Shown: one piece after another, positions 5,788 to 7,309 of the stretch
How positions within the stretch are numbered: the first letter of the stretch is position 1
Layout: every line of letters starts with the position of its first letter
Source: Spirochaeta sp.
GTDB lineage: Bacteria > Spirochaetota > Spirochaetia > DSM-27196 > Alkalispirochaetaceae
Length of the DNA: 7,309 nucleotides
Assembly: GCA_027859055.1 (NCBI GenBank)
Contig: JAQIBO010000255.1
Coordinates: 1-7,309, forward strand
Direction: 5' to 3'
Translations under genes and position numbers: made by a program
Notes under the pieces: generated by a model
Database searches by the model: none
Told to the model about the DNA's origin: nothing
Seen by the model: the letters and a program-made list of their open reading frames with translations, nothing else

Positions 5788-7004
5788 ACTCACTGCGAGC
5801 GTACTATTTTTTCGTGTTTGCGATGTATGCGGTGATCGTGCCGCATTATCAACTCTTTCTCGCCGCCTCGGGATACTCTCCAAAGGAAGTTGGGCTCCTC
5901 ATCGGTTTTTTTGAAATCTGCGGGGTCGCCGGACCGATGTTTTTCGGCCGGATAGCGGACAAAACCGGTCGGTTCCGGGAGCTCAAGATCGGCAGCACTC
6001 TTGGGGCGGGTGTCTTTTTCGCGCTCCTCCTGGCTGAATGGTCACTTTTACCGGCGGTGCTGATCTCCGGGGCGGCGGGATTTCTCCTGAAAACGAGTGT
6101 CCCCCTCACCGACGCAGTTGCGGGAACGGTTCTCGTCTCGCCGCAGGAACAGTACGGGTATGTTCGCGTATTCGGGAGTATCGGATTTGCGGTAGCCGGA
6201 CTCGCGATCCCCCTTTTGTCCCTTGTGGATACCGCCAGCGCCTCGTCGATGGTGATCGCGTTTCTCACGGCGATCGCGCTCTTTTCCGCGACGGTGCTTC
6301 TCGTGCCACCGCCGCAACCGGACCCGTCGGAACAGCCGGATCCGCCGATGCTGCACCAGGCCGGCAACCAGGATCACACGAGCCCCGCGGGCGGCGGGGC
6401 TCAACCTGCCGAAGCGACGTCCCCCGTGCCCGACGGCCCGGCGATTCCAGCGTCTCTGTGGTTGGTGATCCTTCTCATCGGGATCGGAAACGTTGCGTTT
6501 GGCGCGTACAACTCGTTCTTTTCACTGTACCTTCGAGAGGTGCTCGGAATTCAGGCGGTCACCCTGTTCTGGGCGATCGCCGCCGTCAGCGAGATTCCGG
6601 TTATATTCTTTTCGGGTCGGCTGATACAGCGTTTCGGTACGGGAACGCTCCTGAGTGTCGCCGGTGCCACGATGGCGGTCCGATTACTTCTGTACGCGAT
6701 CCACCCGTCAGTACCGTTGGTGGTCATCGTGCAGACGCTTCACGCGTTCTCTTTCGGGCTGATGCTCAGTGCCGGTATCGCCTATGTGAACCGAGTGGCT
6801 CCCCGGTCGCGTCGCGGAACCGCGGTAACCGTGTTCAACGCCCTTGGGCTGGGACTGGCGGTGTTCACCGGCGCGATCATCGGCGGGTACGTGGTTGAGG
6901 CGATGGGTTTCGCGGCGATGTTCGCGCTCATCGCCGTGTTTCCGGCGACAAGCGCGGTCCTTTTTCTTTTTTTGCGCCGCTCAGACAGGCACCTTCGCGC
7001 CTGA
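5784..7004 (+). CDS. Major facilitator superfamily transporter, MFS_1-like/HcaT-type (406 aa)
   Basis: A second twelve-helix carrier, clearly different in sequence from its neighbour. Helix 1 has the YYFFVFAMYAVIVPHYQLFL pattern (7-26). Motif A is present as GRIADKTGRFRE (55-66) between helices 2 and 3. The segment YGYVRVFGSIGF (124-135) ahead of helix 5 is typical of the MFS_1-like family that includes the phenylpropionate permease HcaT and LacY-like symporters. The central loop between helices 6 and 7 (about 176-223) is long and rich in Pro, Asp, Gly and Ala, with no visible domain. The C-terminal half keeps helices at roughly 224-397 and ends in a short basic tail. Substrate is unknown; a proton-coupled uptake or efflux role is a family inference. 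Translation starts at GTG, overlapping the stop of the preceding gene by four bases. The gene ends 9 bp from a convergent aldo/keto reductase gene. Confidence 0.87.
   Translation: MNSLRAYYFFVFAMYAVIVPHYQLFLAASGYSPKEVGLLIGFFEICGVAGPMFFGRIADKTGRFRELKIGSTLGAGVFFALLLAEWSLLPAVLISGAAGFLLKTSVPLTDAVAGTVLVSPQEQYGYVRVFGSIGFAVAGLAIPLLSLVDTASASSMVIAFLTAIALFSATVLLVPPPQPDPSEQPDPPMLHQAGNQDHTSPAGGGAQPAEATSPVPDGPAIPASLWLVILLIGIGNVAFGAYNSFFSLYLREVLGIQAVTLFWAIAAVSEIPVIFFSGRLIQRFGTGTLLSVAGATMAVRLLLYAIHPSVPLVVIVQTLHAFSFGLMLSAGIAYVNRVAPRSRRGTAVTVFNALGLGLAVFTGAIIGGYVVEAMGFAAMFALIAVFPATSAVLFLFLRRSDRHLRA
6380..6402 (+). repeat. Perfect GC-rich hairpin inside the transporter linker coding region
   Basis: GAGCCCCGC (6380-6388) pairs perfectly with GCGGGGCTC (6394-6402) around a 5-nt loop. 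It lies within the codons for the disordered linker (near residues 200-207) between the two transporter halves. There is no T-run, so it is not a terminator. It may only reflect GC-rich repetitive coding in an unconstrained loop. Confidence 0.5.
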
Positions 7005-7013
7005 ACCTCGGGC

Positions 7014-7309
7014 TCAGCGCCAGGTGCGCGGCGGCTTGGGCCGGTTCCCAAGGGTATCGTCGATGCGCGTCATGATCTCCGGCGTGAGTTTGTCCTGCAG
7101 ATCAAGCGCTTTCATGTTTTCTTTGACCTGCTCCGCTTTGGACGCGCCGGTGATAACGGTACTGACGTTGGGGTTCTTCAACGCCCACGCCAGAGCCAGT
7201 TGTGCCAGGCTCGCGCCGAGATCGTCGGCGACGGGGCGCAGCTTTTCAACCGTCTCGATCCGCTGACGACCGGTTTCACTCTCGTAGATTTCGCGTAACC
7301 ATTCGTATC
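7014..7309 (-). CDS. Aldo/keto reductase, Kv-beta-like (C-terminal 97 aa, truncated by window edge)
   Basis: The reverse strand reads 97 codons in one frame to a TGA at 7016-7014; the start lies beyond the right edge. The peptide contains LAQLALAWALKNPNVSTV followed by ITGASKAEQVKENMKAL and ends in IDDTLGNRPKPPRTWR. The GAS-K/R-xEQ-xEN block is the C-terminal NADP(H)-binding loop and helix of aldo/keto reductases. The ID-x-x-LGN-x-P ending is typical of the voltage-gated potassium channel beta-subunit/YghZ group (AKR6/AKR14-like). It should be a cytoplasmic NADPH-dependent reductase of aldehydes or ketones; the substrate is not deducible and the catalytic Tyr/Lys/His/Asp residues lie outside the window. 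It converges on the transporter gene with a 9-bp gap and no clear terminator between them. Confidence 0.88.
   Translation of the reverse strand, partial: YEWLREIYESETGRQRIETVEKLRPVADDLGASLAQLALAWALKNPNVSTVITGASKAEQVKENMKALDLQDKLTPEIMTRIDDTLGNRPKPPRTWR

Noticed and set aside
6038..6898. 286-residue frame within the second transporter
   Set aside because: Out-of-frame shadow with Arg/Gly-rich low-quality sequence; the real frame holds conserved MFS motifs.

Overview
The window is GC-rich (roughly 60% by eye) bacterial chromosome with tightly packed genes. The best guess at the host is a free-living spirochaete or a relative. This rests mainly on the long secreted protein made of FlgD/CHU-type Ig-like repeats capped by an OmpA domain whose peptidoglycan-binding motif is altered. 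That is suggestive, not proof; no rRNA or other marker gene is present.

Left edge (1-236): the minus strand carries the first ~131 nt of a bacterial class C group II intron. Its 5' end is at 131 and the rest lies outside the window to the left. It sits directly behind the U-tract of an intrinsic terminator (136-170), the target preferred by class C introns. The terminator belongs to a small basic 66-residue protein gene (237-437, minus), which appears to have its own promoter and a good ribosome binding site.

Centre (543-3521, minus): a 992-residue exported protein with a signal peptide, about seven Ig-like modules carrying acidic SP(N/D)GDG and W(D/N)G motifs, and a C-terminal OmpA-like domain. 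It is probably a cell-envelope structural or anchoring protein. A 102-bp divergent intergenic region with a short direct repeat separates it from the rightward genes.

Right part (3624-7004, plus): a DUF2161-type PD-(D/E)XK nuclease-like protein is followed after 31 bp by two 12-helix major facilitator transporters from different subfamilies. The first resembles the YcaD branch and the second the MFS_1-like/HcaT branch. The two transporter genes overlap by GTGA and are probably translationally coupled. Their substrates cannot be told from the sequence. At the right edge, only 9 bp away and convergent, is the 3' end of a Kv-beta-like aldo/keto reductase gene (minus).

No CRISPR array, tRNA, rRNA or DNA transposon was seen, and no stretch over 300 bp lacks a gene. 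The most distinctive signal is the terminator-targeting intron. I found no convincing new multi-gene system.
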